A DNA stretch of 64,000 nt from Glandiceps talaboti (taxonomy: Eukaryota > Hemichordata > Enteropneusta > Spengelidae): the NCBI RefSeq assembly GCF_964340395.1, contig NC_135558.1, positions 905,001 through 969,000 on the forward strand, in the 5' to 3' direction. The position numbers were made by a program, and so were the translations under genes. Below the pieces are notes generated by a model. It was given only the letters and a program-made list of their open reading frames with translations. It was not told the DNA's origin and searched no databases. Positions 34,001 to 46,668 of the stretch are shown here, piece after piece (the stretch's first letter is position 1; every line of letters begins with the position of its first letter).

Positions 34001-37000
34001 ACAATTGTGCACATTGAATGTATGTGATGTGAAATCATGAAATGACTCTCCAGAACCCAAAAGATTATAAAAATCTATCTACATCCTGGGGTGGTATTCC
34101 CCTGTAAGAACAGAAGAGAGCACAATACCTCTGGTGTTGGTGTCCCTGGTCTTTGCTCTCCATTACTGTCATCACTGGATTTGCCATTGTTACCATTGTT
34201 AGATGGATAGCCTGGAATCTGTAAGTATAGATGAAAATAAGATATATCAATAGATCCCAGTAGAATATTAAAGGACCAGTTTGGATACGGTGTGAAACAC
34301 AGTTGTCTGGCAAAGCTATAGAAAATGTTGGGCCTGAACAAAAGTAAAATCGTATCTAATACTCACAGCTCCGCAGAAAAAAACTAACACTTTAAAAGGG
34401 AGAACCTGGAATTGAATTGTCTTTGAAATCACCCCAATTAAAAGCTGGGCATCACCTTACTATTCTGCACTAGTTGCAACCTTTTTTTATCAGACAACCA
34501 ACAATATATTCACTGAAATTTGTTAACTGAGAGATACACAAATATGTTTACCGAGAGGTGGCAGGTGTACGATATTATGAGTATGTTATCATACTATACA
34601 AATATGTTTACCCACAGGTGGCAGGTGTACGACATTATGAGTACATTATTATTATCTCCAAGAGAAGGGTTTCAAAAACATTTCAGTTGCAGCTACAGTA
34701 GCCTTAATACAATTGCTGGAAAAAGATTATTTCCCTGAGCTTTTTTTAAAATGAATTTTGTGATGACAATTGCAGGTAAATTCAAGACTCAATAAGCTAT
34801 TTTTTATCTCCCTACCTTGGGTGCTGTTGGTGATGTTGGAGTTGATGGTTTAGTGCCTGGTTTCAACTTCACCTTCTTTCTGATTGGAGCTGCTGGTGCA
34901 TTAAGTGCGTCCATAAAACCAGCACTTTCATGAATGACATGGATAGCTGTAACCAAATTAAACATAGCTGACTGTTAATACTAGACTCTGACTTTCAAAC
35001 AAACATTTTCACATGAGATTTAAATTTCCTAAACAACAATTCCGAAGGAAATTCTTTGGTACAGCACTCAACAAAGATTTAAACTAATGGCTGCTAACCT
35101 AGAGGCTGGATGGTAACCCTGGCAACATTCTGTCCACTACATTTGCACATTTGCAAACTCAGTATGCATACAAGTATACATATTCATGGATATCATGTAT
35201 TGAAGTTCATTGGTTGAACAAGTCACATGATATACCATGTATAGAAGCTCATTGGTTGAACAAGTCACATGATATCATACTATGTATAGAAGTTCATTGG
35301 TTGAACAAGTCACATGATATCATACTATGTATAGAAGCTCATTGGTTGAACAAGTCACATGATATATCATGTTAGATAACAACTTGACAATGAATAACTT
35401 CAAATATTGACATGTGATAGCAAATGTTATGCACACACACATGCAGTGGCGGTCAGACAGCAAACAACTAGTAATTTGACTTACGTTTTGGCCTTGCTGG
35501 TATAAGTTTAATTTTACTCTCTTTATGTGTATTTGCAGATGAAGTGGATGATGACGACGACGATGTTGTTGTTGTTGTTGTTGCTGTGGTAGTTGCTGTT
35601 GATGGAAGAACTGTTTTAGACTTCTTTTCTGGTGGTTGTACCGCTTTACCAAGGTCAGAGCTGTTAAATCAATCAACATGACACAAAAAATTGTCAACAC
35701 TTCTATAAACTTCTCTGTAAGAGTCCATACCGAGTTGACATCTCAACAATGTATTTAGCATTTGTGTGTGCATGGGTGAAAGATCTTTGAAGTATTGGTA
35801 ATAGGTAATAATACAGTTAGCAAAAGTCTCAAAAAATAACTCTGGAAAATGTCATCTACATCATATCTGGGGATTCCACTTGCTAACAAACAACCCATTT
35901 AATTAACTTCAAGACATGGATACTGGGTACATTTGAACAATTCAATGGAATTTAACAATATACCATACTCACCCTATCCTCTTAGGAATTTTAAGATGAG
36001 ATGCTTTATCTGAGCCATCAGTGTCATTTTTCTTTTTAATCTTAACTGGTGGAAGTTTTGCATCTAGTTCAAGACCTGTGACATCATAGAAAGAAGTAAC
36101 ATTGTAAACAGCAATGTATGTCACACTTACTATCTGTTACAATCAACTGTTTAAGAACTGCAAGTCATACTTATAGTCAGTGTACCTTCAATGTCTATGC
36201 ACTACTGACTGACACATGGTGATTTCTTGTGCCGCACCAAACTTCAGTATGCCCCAGTATTTTACTATGTGCCCTCAATGTCTCCTTAAAATGCCAGTGA
36301 CACATAGCAATGACTTCATGTGATGCACAAAAGCCCCTCTCCTTTACAATGTGGTAATTAGTGTGCCCTCACCGTCACATTTTACTATGAAGTGACCAGT
36401 AACCCTCTCAGCCAACTGACATGCCTTTGACATGCAGCAATTTCTTAATACACTCCAAATATAGTGTGTTCCTATCCTAAGACTTACTACACATGTAAGT
36501 TGACCAGTGTGCCCTCTCAGCCAACTGACACACAGCAATTTCTTTAAGCAATCCAAAATATGGAGTGCCCCTATCCCTTACTATGTGGTGACTCAAAAGA
36601 AAACCCTGTGTATCATTTTGACCTACAATGACGAAAATGTTCCTTCAAGAGAGAGCACCCTGCTTACAATCTGTTTCTATGAAGCTGATGGTGAGAGTAA
36701 TTTACAGAATGCAGTTGGAGTAAAAAAAGCTGATGGTGCGAGTAAATTATTGAATGCAGTTGGAGAAAAAAATGAGAAGACTGTACTTACCAGTTGACCT
36801 AAACTTAGTATGTGCTGGTCCTGTTATTTTGGCAGTTTTCTTCTTTTCAACTTTTTTCTCCGATTCATTTTCTGATTTTGGGCCATTTGAGGATTCATGA
36901 GATTTTTTCTTTTTCTTCTTTTTCTCTGGTTTATCTACAGACGGATAAAAAAAATATATATACAGCATAAGACACAGCAGTGGTACCATGAATCACATTG

Positions 37001-37330
37001 ATTGGCTACAGAGTTGTACAATTATATTTTAAGTGATGCTCTAGTATTGGTATTTGTCCATGAGGATTGAACGCTAACAGTATAGATGGGAAAGTGGCTC
37101 AAAACATTCACACAATGAATTTCTTTGTCTTACCTGAAGTACCACTTGATGTCTTTACTAGACTCATCCATGTTGTCACCAAACCTGATGCTAGTTTCTT
37201 GATTTCTACAAATGAATCAAAAGTTTACAGTGTTCAAGAAGTTTTCCCTTTTCATCAAATTAGGATTTACAAATGGTCACAAACACTATCAAAGAATATA
37301 CATCTTAGAGTCGTTGTCATCATCATCATT

Positions 37331-37389
<59 letters not shown>

Positions 37390-40321
37390 TGTCATCATCA
37401 TCATCATCATGTCATTGTCTGATCATCTTCGCTGTCATGACTGCAAAATGGACATTCTTATTGTCATCGTTGTCATCGTCATCATGATCATCATCACCAC
37501 AATTTCCATGTTCCTAAAATATCTTAATTGACACTTTCAAATAATTGTCATTTGCCCATCATCATCATACATATATTGCATCATCAAAATGCAATTCCTT
37601 TGTTATCATAATATACCAAGCATACATCTTTTACATCAAATTTCCTCTAGAGACCTTGTATTAAAAAGATTGTTTTTAACTTACTGTCTTCAAATTCTCC
37701 TTTGCTTATTTGCCTAATGAGTTTAGCTGTGTTGTTCTGAAAAGAAAAGAAGATACAGAATTTATGTTTTGGCAAATTTTAATCTCAAAAACATGAAAGA
37801 AATATTAGCAACACAAATAGTTCTCTTCCCCCGAATCGTTGACTGTGACAAGAACATCCAGGGCGCCCAGACAGAGGTACTCATTACAGGTGAGATTTAT
37901 TCACCAACCCCAAAAATGTAGATCCAAGTATACAAGATCTAAACCAGCACATCAGTCAATACTATCTCAACTATTTGAGGATCATAAAATCAATTTCAGC
38001 CTTAGGAAGTGATAAGTATTAAAGGCTTCATATAGCAACTTCTTTACTACCAAGACCCCTTTATACAGCTAAGTTAACTTAGTAACTTCTATACTACCAA
38101 GTCCCCTTTATACAGCTAAGTTAACTTAGTAACTTCTATACTACCAAGTCCCCTTTATACAGCTAAGTTAACTTAGCCATGACTGTTGTTTACACCTTGT
38201 CTCAGGTTTTAAGCCATTCAGGAACAAATAGTAGAGGACTAACTTATCTGTACTCACCTGTTTGAGTGTCTCTATAGTCATGGGGAGTTGTTTTAATATA
38301 TTGATAATTTCTAGAAGCATACAAGCATTGTTGGTTTCCTTGGCTTCCAGTAGCCATGTATTTAGAACATTCCATCCACCAACTTCTACAAACCTTGAAA
38401 ATTAAAATGTAGGACAAACCAAGTTATTGTCTTTGAACAGAAAATATAGATTTCATACCCAGGTTATTCCACATCACAACTCACATCTACAACACTGGTA
38501 CTGTGATGCTCAAAACAAGAGTCAAAATGTACCAAATCTATGTCCTGATTTTTCATAAATAATACTGAAAGTATAATATCATTCCCAAATATTTCATTAA
38601 GTCAGAAAATACCATAATCCAAGGGTTTTATATGTTCATGTGATGTTATCTTTTTCTGCATATTAAAAGGTACTAACAGTATTGTACAAAAGTGTACTTA
38701 CTGATGTATACTTCAACACCACTTGGAATTGATTGACCTCAATTGTGGTATTAGAATAGAACTTATAAAACTCAATGACGTAATTTATCATACATGTACA
38801 GGGACTCCCTACTATGTAATCAACAGTTCTAAGAATGCCTGAACATACATTGTAATGTCATAGAAGGTATGCATCAAAATTAACATTATGCAAGAATAGT
38901 AAATTGATGTTTTTTGTAAGTATGTTCAGGTACGCAAAAAGCTTGTAAACTCAGCTTGTGCCCCTTTAAGAGTCTAATTCTAATGATGTTGATGATGATG
39001 TTGGGTTCTTATATAGCGCTTTCCCACACCATGCTCAAAGCGCTTTACAATTATTACCCCTGGCTTGGATCAGAATGGCACAACAGCCCTTTAGTCAACT
39101 CAACTCCCCGGGGAGCATACAATCAATTGCAGCCATTTCAGCGCATAGGATTAAAGCCTTCACATTGCAACCTACATCCTACCAGGTCCCCAATTATACA
39201 GCTGGGTTGACTGAGGCACCCAGTCGTGGTTCAAATCTTGCCCAAGGACTTTAGCCACTCAGAAACAAACAGCAGGCAGCGACAGGGCTCGAACCTGCAA
39301 CCTGTAGATTCCAAGCCGGTCACGCTAACCATTCACCCATCATGACTCCACTAATCAAACTTGATGACAATGAAACATAACTTACTTATCAAGTGCTTCT
39401 TTATTTTTTGTTGTTTTCAGAATATTACAATATGTACACCTACTGACAAGTTTCTTGGCATCTCGCATCAGACTGCAATAAAGAGTAATAATATGCAGAA
39501 AAATGTAGTTAGATCATACTGGGCATTCTTGATAACAGTTTTAATAATATCAGAAATCAGTGATTATACTGTATTGTATTGTTGCAATTAAAATACTGTA
39601 TTGAAAATGCTGAGGGTACCAAAATAATAAACAGTTTCATTTATCATAGAGTGAACAAGACTGACAGTTTAGTCAAAATCTTTCAGCCCATGTTAAAATT
39701 TTAGTACTCATTAAAATGCTGTTAACACATGTATCATGATGATAAATTTGTTTTTGAAATAATTTGGCATGATGGTAATTCATCGCATTTCAACAATACA
39801 GTGACATCATACAATGTACACTTCTCTGTATATTAAGTAAGTCATTCCTTTAAATATACAAGTCACACAGACAGTGTCAAAGGTTCTAGTTACATTTGTG
39901 TTATTCAAATCATTGACCCTTCACCATGTTCAAATGTATACTTTGTTATTTTTATAGTACTATGTATATTCATTATGGAAGCACTAAGATTCATACACAA
40001 GTTCTGTTCTTCCACTTTTGATTGACAAACAGACATGTTTTGAACAAATCACCTGTCCTTCAATTTGACAGCTAAACACCATAAGAGTGAACAAGACTGA
40101 CAGTTTAGTAGGCATGTTTGACATGTTTGGTCAAAACTTAAATATCTACATTTGAAATAACATTAAATTGAAATTAAATTTTCAAATTCTTATGTTGTAA
40201 AAATGATTTGTATTCACCTGACCAGCCTGACTACTTCTTGTGGACTCTTGATATCACCTTGGACACCAAGTAAAGGTGATAAAGCCTTAAGTAATTGTAA
40301 TGGATCCACTGCGTTGGAACT
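27970..40321 (-). CDS. PPP1R10: Serine/threonine-protein phosphatase 1 regulatory subunit 10 (PNUTS), 20 coding exons
   Basis: PNUTS is a nuclear PP1-targeting subunit of the PTW/PP1 complex that directs dephosphorylation linked to Pol II elongation and termination. Exons, in transcript order: 40218-40321, 39386-39472, 38258-38393, 37685-37736, 37134-37205, 36791-36934, 35973-36075, 35485-35660, 34816-34946, 34129-34218, 33496-33523, 32745-32936, 32056-32198, 31755-31832, 31340-31465, 30303-30659, 29895-30012, 29418-29660, 28689-28883, 27970-28073. They total 2679 nt with phase kept at each junction. Matches to human PNUTS include the TFIIS N-domain ([12 protein letters not shown]), [37 protein letters not shown], a Pro/Gly-rich tail and a final CCCH finger ending [11 protein letters not shown]. 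The first coding exon, supplying the start Met, is not in this list. With a short first exon the protein would be about 900 residues (human 940). Confidence 0.92.
28689..30659 (-). CDS. PPP1R10: PPP1R10 low-complexity C-terminal exons
   Basis: Four exons: 30303-30659 (His/Gln-rich, ending [10 protein letters not shown], like human NVQEILTSIM), 29895-30012 ([20 protein letters not shown]), 29418-29660 (Gly/Pro/Met-rich, with [12 protein letters not shown]) and 28689-28883 (Arg/Gly-rich RGRG repeats, an RGG-type RNA-binding tail). The antisense of the Gly/Pro exon is open but is only a shadow. Confidence 0.88.
32745..32936 (-). CDS. PPP1R10: PPP1R10 PP1-docking exon
   Basis: The exon holds [16 protein letters not shown] followed by [15 protein letters not shown] is an RVxF-type PP1 docking motif and corresponds to the RKSVTW motif of human PNUTS. 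The Phe/Tyr-rich FYFE segment after it is the known second PP1 contact. It falls near residue 420. Confidence 0.92.
33496..33523 (-). CDS. PPP1R10: PPP1R10 28-nt microexon
   Basis: GAGCAAGTCAAGGAAGAAGC and eight more bases lie between CTATAG and GTAAGT. The exon fits phase 0 to 1, which the neighbouring exons require, and encodes EQVKEEAAK. It is next to an intron filled by a foldback element. Confidence 0.75.
33636..34108. mobile_element. Full-length foldback element filling a PPP1R10 intron
   Basis: Two arms of over 200 bp (about 33636-33850 and 33880-34108) are inverted copies of each other. Shared blocks are GAGTCATTTCATGATTTCAC, CAAGAAACACCAAA, TTCACCTCTGTTGTT and GCACACTGAATATTCATG. 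The centre is near 33866. It takes up about 470 of the 605 bases of the intron and ends about 20 bases from the donor of exon 34129-34218. No transposase is present. Confidence 0.85.
35195..35375. repeat. Four-copy tandem repeat in PPP1R10 intron
   Basis: Units of 45-50 bp contain TCATTGGTTGAACAAGTCAC, at about 35208, 35250, 35294 and 35338. It lies in the intron between exons 34816-34946 and 35485-35660. Its open frames are not coding. Confidence 0.8.
36180..36662. mobile_element. Nested, degenerate copies of the hAT-type MITE family
   Basis: The best copy runs from CAGTGTGCCCTCT at about 36505 to GAGCACCCTG at 36662 and shares TTACTATGTGGTGACTCA with the copies at 48992 and 52174. Further pieces (GTGCCCTCA..., GACACATAGCAAT) lie at 36230-36480. 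All are within one PPP1R10 intron. No clean target duplication was found for these. Confidence 0.6.
37134..40321 (-). CDS. PPP1R10: PPP1R10 TFIIS N-terminal (LW) domain exons
   Basis: Five exons (40218-40321, 39386-39472, 38258-38393, 37685-37736, 37134-37205) encode about 150 residues. The order of motifs follows human [76 protein letters not shown], and [16 protein letters not shown]. This helical domain binds partners such as TOX4 in the PTW/PP1 complex. The frame stays open upstream of 40321, but TTTTACAG there is a good acceptor and no Met is in frame, so another exon must lie 5' of it. Confidence 0.9.
37316..37412. repeat. (CAT)n microsatellite
   Basis: About 30 ATC/CAT triplets in a PPP1R10 intron. 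Poly-Ile and poly-Ser frames made by it are not genes. Confidence 0.97.
38050..38175. repeat. Two-to-three-copy tandem repeat
   Basis: Near-identical units of about 56 bp contain CTTTATACAGCTAAGTTAAC and AACTTCTATACTACCAAG. In a PPP1R10 intron. Confidence 0.8.
38980..39350 (-). mobile_element. tRNA-derived SINE, copy 2
   Basis: On the minus strand it begins GGAGTCATGATGGGTGAATG, has an A-box-like TGGTTAGCGTGACC and a perfect B box GGTTCGAGCCC (39285-39295). The body ends with GAAAGCGCTATATAAGAACC and a (CAT)n tail. This is the most intact copy, in a PPP1R10 intron. Confidence 0.78.
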
Positions 40322-42003
40322 CTGTAAAACAACAGAAAATAGAGTCACTGGATGCATTGCATTGAAAACAGAAAAAGATCCATAAAATGTTTATGAAATC
40401 ACTTTAATATCCTATTAAAATATAAACACTATAACATAGGTGTTAAGAATGTTATATACAATTGTAACAAACATTACATGAAATAGACGCACAAGAATCA
40501 ATTTTCCTCAAAGGATGGACTCAACCTCAGACTGTGTGAACTACTATTACGAAATAAACATGGGTGTAATCCACATCATGCATGTTATTGTATTCTGATA
40601 TTTCACGTTATCTTTGTAAACTGGGTCCATTTTATCTAATTATTGGAGGTGCAGCAGTTATTTATCTTTCTGTGGTTGCCAAATAAACCTAACTGCAGTC
40701 ACAATGTCACCGACTTTCATGTTTGTTGATGCAATTGTATAACTTCAGACCTGACTTAGTAATTGAGTCATTAGTTTTAGTCACAAACTGAGTTGCAGCA
40801 CATATCAATGCTCATAGTTTACTATTTTTTGCTCAATCTGGAATTTCCTTCAGGAAACTGTCAATATTGTTTTAATTCATCATTTCCCAGAATACACATT
40901 GCACTAATTTATTGATACCCTACTAAATTGTTACAATGTTGTTGTTGTAGATCACGATTTATTCTAGTCTCATTCTGAAGTATGTTCTACAAACTGCCGT
41001 GTAGTGGGAGTTCAATGCGATATACACCCCATCACACATTCAAAACCATTGACAATTTGGACAAAGTGAAGTTAAAAGGACCCCCCCCCCCCACACACAC
41101 ACACACACACTTGCATTGTAATTTTATCTCAGTTGCCATAGAAAAGACATGTTTAGAATTAAATAGATTGATTCTGATCAATGAAATTGTATGCAAGGAC
41201 GAATTCACCCTTACATCACATAGATGTTTTCAGATTTTAATGCTGAACTTGGGAGCATACAGATGCTGTGATATAAACATTTCCCTTCAGAAAATTAACT
41301 ACTTTATTCGAATTTAACATACTGTGGAAATTTCAAATATGTCGGTGTTGAAATACGAGCAAAATTTCAGGTGTAATTTTTTTTCATTAGGCCAAACGAA
41401 TTATTGCACACACTCCACACATTCCATGGCCACTCTCTATCAAAACAATATTTGAAATAAAGACAAACATCGGACATATGTTAATATATATATTTTATTT
41501 CTCTGTAAATGTGAAATATATACAAAACTTGTCATGGAGAGAAAATGAAATACATGATAAAACTATAAAAATTGTTAAGTCATTCACAATATATTAGTAA
41601 ATATATAGTTAATATCTGAGAAAAACTTTTATATCTTATGTTCCAAGCACTGCATGTTGCTGTTATTTGTAAACCTAATGCTTCAGTCAAATTGCATAAA
41701 AGTTGCAGGCATGGGGAGGAAAACATATTTGGCATTGTACCTGATTTCAGTATTTCTACATGACCTGCATTCATATTTTCACAACTTCCTTTGTTTTTAT
41801 TTCAACACTGGCAATATTTTGTTGAAGTAATTCTGAGAACCATGTGCCCCCCCCCCCCCCCCCCATGTATAATAACACCAAGTGACTGTATTAATTAGGT
41901 GTTATGTGATCGCAGGTAAATAATTTTTTTCTAAAACATCCAACTACTCTCTAGTAGGTTTTCATTAAAGTGCTAATATACATCTTGGCTTCATGTGTAT
42001 ATC

Positions 42004-42666
42004 AGTCTAGTTCCTATACGGTGTTGTTACGATTTACACCTCAACTCACATAGTCTAGTTCCTATACATCGTTGTTACCATTTACATCTCCACTCACATA
42101 GTCTAGTTCCTATACGGTGTCGTTACCATTTACACCTCCACTCACATAGTCTAGTTCCTATACAGTATCGTTACCATTTACACCTCCACTCACATAGTCT
42201 AGTTCCTATACGGTGTTGTTACCATTTACACCTCCACTCACATAGTCTAGTTCCTATACAGTGTTGTTATGATTTACATCTCCACTCACAGTCTAGTTCC
42301 TATACAGTATCATTACGATTTACACCTCCACTCACAGTCTAGTTCCTGTACAGTGTTGTTACGATTTACACCTCCACTCACATAGTCTAGTTCCTATACG
42401 GTGTCGTTACGATTTACACCTCCACTCGCATAGTCTAGTTCCTATACGGTGTTGTTACGATTTACACCTCCACTCACAGTCTAGTTCCTGTACAGTGTTG
42501 TTACGATTTACACCTCCACTCACATAGTCTAGTTCCTATACGGTGTCGTTACGATTTACACCTCCACTCACATAGTCTAGTTCCTATACGGTGTTGTTAC
42601 GATTTACACCTCCACTCACATAGTCTAGTTCCTATACGGTGTTGTTATGATTTACACCTCCACTCA
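42004..42666. repeat. 48-bp minisatellite (about 14 units)
   Basis: Units contain AGTCTAGTTCCTATACGGTG and ATTTACACCTCCACTCA. Most are 48 bp, some are 44 bp. The array is followed by AGTGGTTTAGTTAGAGGACC. The same unit and the same flank type appear near 51648-51715 and, in the opposite direction, at 54300-54525. Confidence 0.92.
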
Positions 42667-45095
42667 GTGGTTTAGTTAGAGGACCATGTTTGCATCCAGA
42701 CTGGCAACTATTCATCACAATGACCATTTTTGTAAAGGAGCATGCCATGGTGGCCAATGTTTTCATTATTTTTGTTTTCTATTGCGGCAGGGAATTACTC
42801 CAATTCTCAAATAAGCCAAATGACATCCATCCACTACCCTATGGGGTTGCATTCTGGGATGGCAATGTGAGAAGTCTGCCAGCCACAAATTTTGGGATGA
42901 TATTCTTGTACAAATACCATATATCATCATATGCAGGCCATAGAAGTTTGATGTTGTTTGTGATGCATGTAGAGCCATTGAAAAATTGACTTTATTTACA
43001 TAAGATAGCTGTATAACTATAATAACCATTGACGTCACGGTTGCTATACAGTGTATACAGACTTGGAATATTCAAATTATAAAAGTTTTCAAACCTGCGT
43101 TGAATTAGTTACTGTAAGACAGTGTACTATTTGTGTTTTAGGTATATACAGCGACAAAGTTTATAGAGCTATATCAGTTGATCTTATTACACTTTATATG
43201 TAAATGTGCACTGAAGTCAGAAAAACTTTATTTGTTCAGGACCAGGGATGATACACAGTTTGTAGGTGGTCAACAAATACACCCTTAGGCAATGCGTGGG
43301 GCTGGGGTGTACAGGAACATCATGGTAATTTTATGCAATGACTTTGGGCTTTCTTTGTCATGCTATAGAGGGACAATTTTGTAGCTGCACCCGGAGCAAT
43401 GTCAGTGTCACAACAGTTAAATGTAAATAATCCAAATATAGTTATTTGATGAGGATTTATTGTGATAGTGCTGTGACAAGGATCAGGCAAATATCTCATT
43501 ATTTTCACATTGCTAAAGGATCAAATACAATGTGAGTTCTGCTGCACAAAGATTGTCAAGTTGTATTCAAATAGGTAGTGACACTTTGTACTGAGAAGCA
43601 TCCACTGTTGTTTTTGTATGTTATCTTGTTTTTACCTAAAATGGGTTTGTGTGAAGGTTTTCCTTGGCTAACTTCATTCAAGCAACATGTGTTGTGTATG
43701 TAAATTATATAGGAATATCACAGGCAACACTTTTTGATGATTCCTCTCATTGCATATTTCATTTTGTCACATTCTCACCATCTGCCACCTTCTTCCCTCC
43801 CCCATCCAAGTTTTACAGTATGTAAGAACATTACCTCATGGAAAGGCAGTTGTCAATGAATACATCTGATTGAATTAAATGAGTTGCTTTGTTTGTCACT
43901 GTCAATACTTACCTCAGGATGTCAATGAACATACATGTATGTGCAAGTCTTGCTATATCGCATTGTGTCATACATTTGTAGCAAAATGGTGTCTTCTGTA
44001 CAAAAAACATCTCAATGTAAAGCCATGCTGTAATAACTGCCTGTTTTTCTTTTTTGTCTTTTGTCTTTTTTTGTCTTTTTTTTTTTTTTACATCAGACAA
44101 GCAGCATTTTCTTTGCTGCCCTCAGATTTATATAAATCACGTTGTTTAAACTATTTAAGTTTTATTCTTTTTCTTCAGCTGCTAACCTCTATCAACTACA
44201 TGCAATAGGGCTTCAACTTTGAGAGGCAGAATTTGGGTGTTTATGAAGCCACAACATATTTCTACAAAATACTGCTATGCTAAATATAATTTTTCATCTG
44301 CATAGACAGGCCACGATTAAAGGCACATATCCCCCACTCCCCCCTCCCTCCTCAACCAACCCATCTTACCACTCCAAGATAATTTTTCGCAAGAGATAGT
44401 ATTCTGATCAAGTCTTGTATATCATAGTACGGTATGTAAATAACTATACAAATGTACCCATCTAAACAATTTACTTCGAAGACACAGTGTTGAAATTTCA
44501 CCACAAAACATGCTACATGGATACCGTCCAGAACATGATGCACTTGTAGCCTTGATATCCATCAGGGTTTTGGGAATCCAAATTCCACAGGAAGACAAAA
44601 AGCTCTTCTTTGTGACATGTACCGACACCAAATACAGGATTTGGTGTTTACACCATATCTTCTTCACCTGGCAGGAACAAACTTTGCTGTATTCAGTTGT
44701 CATTGCATTATGTAAATATCACAAAAAGAAACGACTAAACAGTTGAGTTATATCACCTTGTCCATTGACATGTTACATCATTTAAGTTTAAAATTGGACC
44801 CTTTTAATTACCATTTTGTCGGAAAGTCCCGATAAACAAAAGATTTGAAGGTAAAACTTGATATCTGTACAATAACTGCTCTGTGTGGTTTCACCAATAT
44901 ATATATATATAATTCTTCAATGATAATCTCCTCACTCTTCCCTCTGAAATGCAAACACAAAGAAAGAAAAGAAAAATACAAACAATAGTTAGTTTTGATT
45001 TGACCATTTACAAAAGGGAATCAATCAATCCAGATTTGTTAAGTTTTCTAAGTTGTTAAAATTTCACATGAAATGACAACTGCATAGACAATTGA

Positions 45096-45300
45096 CTGTT
45101 TCTAGTGCATAGAATGATAGATTCATAATTGTGGGTACGGTTCAAAAGAAAGCCCACAGAAACAAATTTATAGAATAGACAACAAATCTATAGCATACAT
45201 TGTAGACAACAATTCTATTGCATAGACAATAGACTGCTTCTAGTGCATAGACTGATAGATTCATAATTATGGGTATGGTTTAAAAGAAAGCCTACAAAAT
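45096..45300. repeat. Direct duplication of about 75 bp
   Basis: The segment with CTAGTGCATAGAATGATAGA...GGTTCAAAAGAAAGCC (45096-45170) recurs at 45229-45297 with a few changes. Nothing coding. Confidence 0.75.
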
Positions 45301-45382
45301 CATCTTTTCTTTTGCACTGTTTTTCTACAATAAAATTTGCTATCACAGTACAATACTCTTAACAATTACAATCTATTTAAAA

Positions 45383-46668
45383 TGTACAAATGATACATGG
45401 ACATACTGTCTGTGAATGTACAAATGATACATGGACATACTGTCTATAAATGTACAAATGATACATGGACATACTGTCTATAAATGTACAAATGATACAT
45501 GGACATACTGTCTATGAATGTACAAATGATACATGGACATACTGTCTATGAATGTATAAATGATACATGGACAAACTGTCTATGAATGTATAAATGATAC
45601 ATGGACATACTGTCTATGAATGTACAAATGATACATGGACATACTGTCTGTGAATGTACAAATGATACATGGACATACTGTCTATGAATGTATAAATGAT
45701 ACATGGACATACTGTCTATGAATGTACAAATGATACATGGACATACTGTCTATGAATGTACAAATGATACATGGACATACTGTCTATAAATGTATAAATG
45801 ATACATGGACATACTGTCTATGAATGTACAAATGATACATGGACATACTGTCTGTGAATGTACAAATGATACATGGACAAACTGTCTATGAATGTACAAA
45901 TGATACATGGACATACTGTCTATGAATGTACAAATGATACATGGACATACTGTTTATGAATGTATAAATGATACATGGACATACTGTCTATGAATGTACA
46001 AATGATACATGGACATACTGTCTATGAATGTATAAATGATACATGGACATACTGTCTATGAATGTACAAATGATACATGGACATACACTCTGTGAATGTA
46101 CAAATGATACATGGACATACTGTCTGTGAATGTACAAATGATACATGGACATACTGTTTATGAATGTATAAATGATACATGGACATACTGTCTATGAATG
46201 TACAAATGATACATGGACATACTGTCTATGAATGTACAAATGATACATGGACATACTGTCTATGAATGTACAAATGATACATGGACATACACTCTGTGAA
46301 TGTACAAATGATACATGGACATACTGTCTGTGAATGTACAAATGATACATGGACATACTGTCTATAAATGTACAAATGATACATGGACATACACTCTGTG
46401 AATGTACAAATGATACATGGACATACTGTCTGTGAATGTACAAATGATACATGGACATGCTGTCTATGAATGTATAAATGATACATGGACATACTGTCTA
46501 TAAATGTACAAATGATACATGGACATACTGTCTATGAATGTACAAATGATACATGGACATACTGTCTGTGAATGTACAAATGATACATGGACATACTGTT
46601 TATGAATGTACAAATGATACATGGACATACTGTCTATGAATGTACAAATGATACATGGACATACTGTT
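45383..46668. repeat. 34-bp minisatellite (about 38 units)
   Basis: Units have the core TACAAATGATACATGGACAT then ACTGTCTATGAA. Variants with ACACTCTG occur near 46085, 46289 and 46391, that is 6 and 3 units apart. Open frames through it on the minus strand repeat every 34 residues and are not genes. Confidence 0.95.

Noticed and set aside
35320-35700. Gln/His-rich 126-residue frame
   Set aside because: Out of phase with PPP1R10. The real frame of exon 35485-35660 reads a Thr/Ser-rich segment ending LIPARPK.
42690-42989. 99-residue plus-strand frame with hydrophobic segments
   Set aside because: Lies in the flank of a dispersed repeat; no domain or splice support.
44422-44746. Overlapping frames on both strands near 44.5 kb
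   Set aside because: Both are below 100 residues, neither resembles a known protein, and no convincing exon borders were found.
44888-44956. Possible minus-strand exon with acceptor TTGCATTTCAG and text GKSEEIIIEEL
   Set aside because: The acceptor is good, but the frame soon turns into an AT microsatellite and no upstream exon could be joined to it.
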